From GH45 sp046704385 (GTDB lineage Bacteria > Bacteroidota > Bacteroidia > Bacteroidales > SZUA-534), in assembly GCA_046704385.1 (NCBI GenBank), contig JBJKSB010000103.1:45019-109018 (forward strand): a stretch of DNA of 64,000 nucleotides. Reading direction: 5' to 3'. Below the pieces are notes generated by a model. The model was given only the letters and a program-made list of their open reading frames with translations. It ran no database searches and was not told where the DNA came from. How positions within the stretch are numbered: position 1 is the stretch's first letter; each line of letters starts with the position of its first letter. Positions 61,281 through 64,000 of the stretch are shown one piece after another. Made by a program: the position numbers and the translations under genes.

Positions 61281-63734
61281 ATGGCAGCAATAACACTTAT
61301 TATTGTAGTGGTTATTTTAATCATTATAATAGCGCTAAACCTGCATGTGCGTGACCAATCGGGATATAACCGTAAAGATATGGAACGCTTGCAGAAATCG
61401 ATTAACGATATTAAGCAAAAACTGGTAACACTTGAGGATCGTTTGCCAGAATCAAGATCGAAGGAAAAAGTCTCAGAATCTTCAGCACCCTTGGTAGCAG
61501 AGACCGATTTGAAAGAAGAAGTATATGAAGAACCAGTCGTTAATTTTGAAGCTGAACCTGAGCCAATTACAGAACCTTTAATAGAAGAACCAGCTACAGC
61601 CGAAGAACCTGTAAAGCCATTAGTTGAAAAACCCGGGAAGCCTGCTGCAAAACAATCATTTTTCGAAAAATACCCCGATTTAGAGAGGTTTATTGGCGAA
61701 AACCTGATCAATAAAATTGGAATTGTCATACTGGTTTTAGGCATAGGTTTTTTAGTAAAATATGCCATTGATAAAAACTGGATAAATGAAATTGGCAGGG
61801 TAGCCATTGGGGTATTATCGGCTGGAGGTTTGATAGGTTTAGCACATAAACTTCAAAAAAACTATAAATCGTTTAGCTCAGTGTTAATTGGTGGTGGGTT
61901 GGCAATATTATATTTTACAGTTACATTGGCCTATCACATGGAAGGGTATCCGTTGTATCATCAGCAAACCTTAGCTTTTCTTTTACTGGTATTTATTACA
62001 ATTTTTGCTGTATTTCTATCTATTGCTTACAATCGGGTGGAAGTGGCTATTTTGGCTATTTTGGGTGGTTTTAGTTCACCTCTTATGGTTTCAAACGGAT
62101 CGGGCAATTACATTACTCTTTTTTCCTATTTAATGTTGCTTAATGTGGGCATGTTGGTTTTGTCGTACTTCAAAAAGTGGCGCCTGATAAATATTGTGTC
62201 GTTTGCTTTTACCGTTCTGTTATTTGGAGCCTGGCTTATTGGCGAGCTCATTAAAGGACATCATGAGAATTTTGTTGGGGGCGTTTTCTTTGCCACTGGT
62301 TTCTATGTGATTTTCTTTTTAATGAATATTATATACAACATTAAGCATGATATTAATTTCAAAGCAGGCGATATTACGTTGTTATTAAGTAACACGTTTA
62401 CCTATTTCACTTTCGTGATGCTGATGTTACCCTATATTAATAATGGCGCTTACAAAGGTTTATTCAGCATTTTATTAGGATTATTTAATTTTGGTTTTGC
62501 TTATTTTACCCACGTTCGAAAAAAAACCGATACCAACCTGCTTTATTTGCTTATTGGATTGGTATTTACCTTTGTTACCCTGGCCATCCCTTTACAGTTA
62601 AAGGGAAATTACATCACCTTGTTTTGGTCAGCAGAAAGTGTGCTTTTGCTGTGGTTGGGGCAAAAATCTGGATTTAAAATCATGAAAATCGGGTCAGTAC
62701 TGGTTGGAATTCTAATGCTGATTAGCATTGTCATGGATTGGTTTAACAATTATGAATCATTCAACAATTTGCTTGATGAGGGTATGAAACACTTCACCAT
62801 TATTTTTAATAAAATGTTCATAACAACACTGGTATCTGGTGCTTCGCTTATAGCTACCTCTGTTTTATTAAAACGCGAAAATGAAGCTTTTATAGGTAAT
62901 CTAACAAAATCTGTTTATCGCGCATTGGTTTTTTCAGCAACAATACTCGTATTTTTTATTGGTGGATTTCTAGAAACAAGATACCATGCAAATTATTATT
63001 TCATGGAATCATCGTCGAAACTCATTCCACAATATACTTTTTGTACACTATTTATTCTTGCAGTGTCCGTACTAGCCATAAATTTAAAGAATAAGGTATT
63101 CACAATAGTTACTTCCGCATTGTCAAACGTTTATTTATTAATTTTATTAATTGCATTAAGTACTGTGTTTGTCGATAATGTAGCCGTTTTAGCAACAGGA
63201 ACGGAAGATTCAAAATTCTGGTTGTATTTATTTCGTTGGATATCAGTTATAGCAGCATATTGTATGGCATTTTTGTCCTTTAACCAGGTTAATATTCTCA
63301 ACAAAAAATTGAAAAATGATCTGTATAAAGCTAATATGGTATTTTTGGTTTTTGTGCTGCTGTACTTTTTAAGTGCCGACCTTGATGCATTTGCTATTCT
63401 GGCAACAAAGAGTCGCGATGTATTGGTAAATGTGCATAAAACGGGGTATGCTATTTTGTGGGGATTAAGTTCTTTTGTACTCATGATTATTGGAATGAAG
63501 CGAAAAGACAAAGTAATTCGGATAATCTCCTTATTTGTATTTGCCATAACCATTGCCAAATTGTTTATCCATGACATTTCAAACATTTCGGAAGGTGGAA
63601 AAATTATTGCTTTTATATTACTTGGTGCATTGTTGCTTACCATTTCGTTTATGTATCAAAAGTTAAAAAAACTTATTGTCGATGAGGAACTTGTGGAAAA
63701 CAACATGGAAAAGGAAAATGATCAAATTACTTAA
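61281..63734 (+). CDS. DUF2339 multi-pass membrane protein
   Basis: 817 aa. A short N-terminal hydrophobic segment (ITLIIVVVILIIIIALNLHV) is followed by a coiled-coil (DMERLQKSINDIKQKLVTLE) and a Glu/Pro-rich linker (~60-115). The remaining ~680 residues are some 20 hydrophobic segments starting at KYPDLERFIGENLINKIGIV, with conserved GRVAIGVLSAGGLIGLAHKL and AILGGFSSPLMVSNGSGNY motifs of the DUF2339 family. Function is unknown; a transporter or an acyltransferase/lipid role has been suggested for such proteins only by topology. It is a single gene. Confidence 0.9.
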   Translation: MAAITLIIVVVILIIIIALNLHVRDQSGYNRKDMERLQKSINDIKQKLVTLEDRLPESRSKEKVSESSAPLVAETDLKEEVYEEPVVNFEAEPEPITEPLIEEPATAEEPVKPLVEKPGKPAAKQSFFEKYPDLERFIGENLINKIGIVILVLGIGFLVKYAIDKNWINEIGRVAIGVLSAGGLIGLAHKLQKNYKSFSSVLIGGGLAILYFTVTLAYHMEGYPLYHQQTLAFLLLVFITIFAVFLSIAYNRVEVAILAILGGFSSPLMVSNGSGNYITLFSYLMLLNVGMLVLSYFKKWRLINIVSFAFTVLLFGAWLIGELIKGHHENFVGGVFFATGFYVIFFLMNIIYNIKHDINFKAGDITLLLSNTFTYFTFVMLMLPYINNGAYKGLFSILLGLFNFGFAYFTHVRKKTDTNLLYLLIGLVFTFVTLAIPLQLKGNYITLFWSAESVLLLWLGQKSGFKIMKIGSVLVGILMLISIVMDWFNNYESFNNLLDEGMKHFTIIFNKMFITTLVSGASLIATSVLLKRENEAFIGNLTKSVYRALVFSATILVFFIGGFLETRYHANYYFMESSSKLIPQYTFCTLFILAVSVLAINLKNKVFTIVTSALSNVYLLILLIALSTVFVDNVAVLATGTEDSKFWLYLFRWISVIAAYCMAFLSFNQVNILNKKLKNDLYKANMVFLVFVLLYFLSADLDAFAILATKSRDVLVNVHKTGYAILWGLSSFVLMIIGMKRKDKVIRIISLFVFAITIAKLFIHDISNISEGGKIIAFILLGALLLTISFMYQKLKKLIVDEELVENNMEKENDQIT

Positions 63735-63746
63735 TATGAAACGAAG

Positions 63747-63840
63747 CATGACTAAATAATTATTGAGACCAGCCTGATGGCAAGGCAGGCACACTCAGCT
63801 TGCCCGGAAAAATTTAAGGGATAATGATTATTTAGTTATG
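63747..63840. repeat. 94-bp imperfect palindrome next to an IS element
   Basis: CATGACTAAATAATTATT (63747-63764) and AATGATTATTTAGTTATG (63823-63840) are inverted with 16 of 18 matches; 58 bases lie between. It directly abuts GGGGTTCTCTGG, a possible IS end. It could be a MITE-like relic or a terminator for the DUF2339 gene. Confidence 0.55.
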
Positions 63841-63932
63841 CGGGGTTCTCTGGCCTTAGACTGGAACAATAAAAAATAAATATGTCTATCGGGAATGAAT
63901 AATATTTATTATATTATAGGAAAAAAATTGAT

Positions 63933-64000
63933 ATGAATCTTATCAAATTCATGGAAGAGTTTCCTGATGAAGCTTCCTGTAGAGCTAAGTTTAAAGAATA
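63933..64000 (+). mobile_element. IS1595-family transposase, 5' end (runs off the right edge)
   Basis: The last 68 bases encode MNLIKFMEEFPDEASCRAKF and continue. The pattern MNLxxFxxxFPDExSCRxKFKxY is the start of IS1595-family transposases (zinc-ribbon domain next). The catalytic part lies outside the window, so whether the element is complete is unknown. The left end is probably near 63841. Confidence 0.75.

Noticed and set aside
61277..61807. 176-codon reverse frame opposite the DUF2339 gene
   Set aside because: Shadow of the Glu/Pro-rich N-terminal part of the DUF2339 gene; Ser/Phe-rich low-complexity product with no family.

Overview
The window is AT-rich DNA from a Bacteroidota bacterium, most like a Bacteroidales/Marinilabiliales-type marine or anaerobic lineage. 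The evidence is: promoters of the TTG-N19-TAnnTTTG type (upstream of the phosphofructokinase operon and of a tRNA-Pro), genes without Shine-Dalgarno sequences, family content typical of the phylum (LytS/LytTR pair, HU, TSP3-bearing outer-membrane protein, DUF4097 and DUF2339 proteins, Pif1-like helicase with C-terminal HTH, TGS-uridine kinase fusion), and many Sec/lipoprotein signals. Genus is not determinable from sequence reading alone. There is no phage, plasmid backbone or CRISPR array; the region is mostly ordinary chromosome.

Layout. 1-4.3 kb: the 5' part of a secreted protein, then a leftward overlapping set (MBL-fold hydrolase, TM1586-type nitroreductase, LytS-like kinase, LytTR regulator). 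4.4-10.2 kb: a tripartite RND efflux operon (TolC-like, adaptor, RND pump), divergent from an MFS transporter (10.4-11.6 kb). 11.7-18.6 kb: group II truncated globin, HU, a NrfJ-like/OB-fold lipoprotein, dihydrolipoyl dehydrogenase, a ZnuABC-type metal importer carrying a transposase remnant between znuA and znuC, and a NUDIX hydrolase. 18.7-27.6 kb: membrane MutS-like ATPase, GH2 beta-galactosidase-like lipoprotein, Pif1-like helicase, UshA-like nucleotidase. 27.8-33.3 kb: a small acidic protein and two tandem phosphofructokinases, miaA, a Yip1 protein, smpB. 33.4-41 kb: TSP3/EF-hand outer-membrane protein plus SPOR-like protein, nucleoside kinase, uvrA.

41.2-50.8 kb is a leftward run that looks like one surface-polymer unit: aminotransferase, asparagine synthase, GT4 glycosyltransferase, Wza-like exporter, Wzc-like tyrosine kinase, MraY/WecA-like phosphosugar transferase and a lytic transglycosylase. 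No flippase or polymerase is present in the window. 51-55 kb: a secreted C1 aminopeptidase, then rightward PAS, GNAT and three small proteins (one HSP20-like, two secreted). 55.2-59.7 kb: a secreted nucleoside-hydrolase/FmdE-like fusion, then an envelope-stress type operon (ECF sigma factor, zinc-finger/HEAT anti-sigma factor, two DUF4097 proteins). 59.8-60.1 kb: tRNA-Pro(UGG) preceded by a degenerate copy of its own 5' half in the same transcript. 60.3-63.7 kb: a hypothetical protein and a large DUF2339 membrane protein. The right edge enters an IS1595-family element next to a 94-bp imperfect palindrome.

Most notable: both tandem phosphofructokinases carry the Asp/Lys signature of the PPi-dependent type; the nucleoside hydrolase-FmdE fusion; the tRNA-Pro duplication; the RAYT-type transposase scar that runs into a non-ATG znuC start, with REP-like palindromes elsewhere in the window; and the sigma/HEAT anti-sigma/DUF4097 and asnB/aminotransferase/Wza-Wzc gene sets. 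I did not find a clearly new defence or mobile system.
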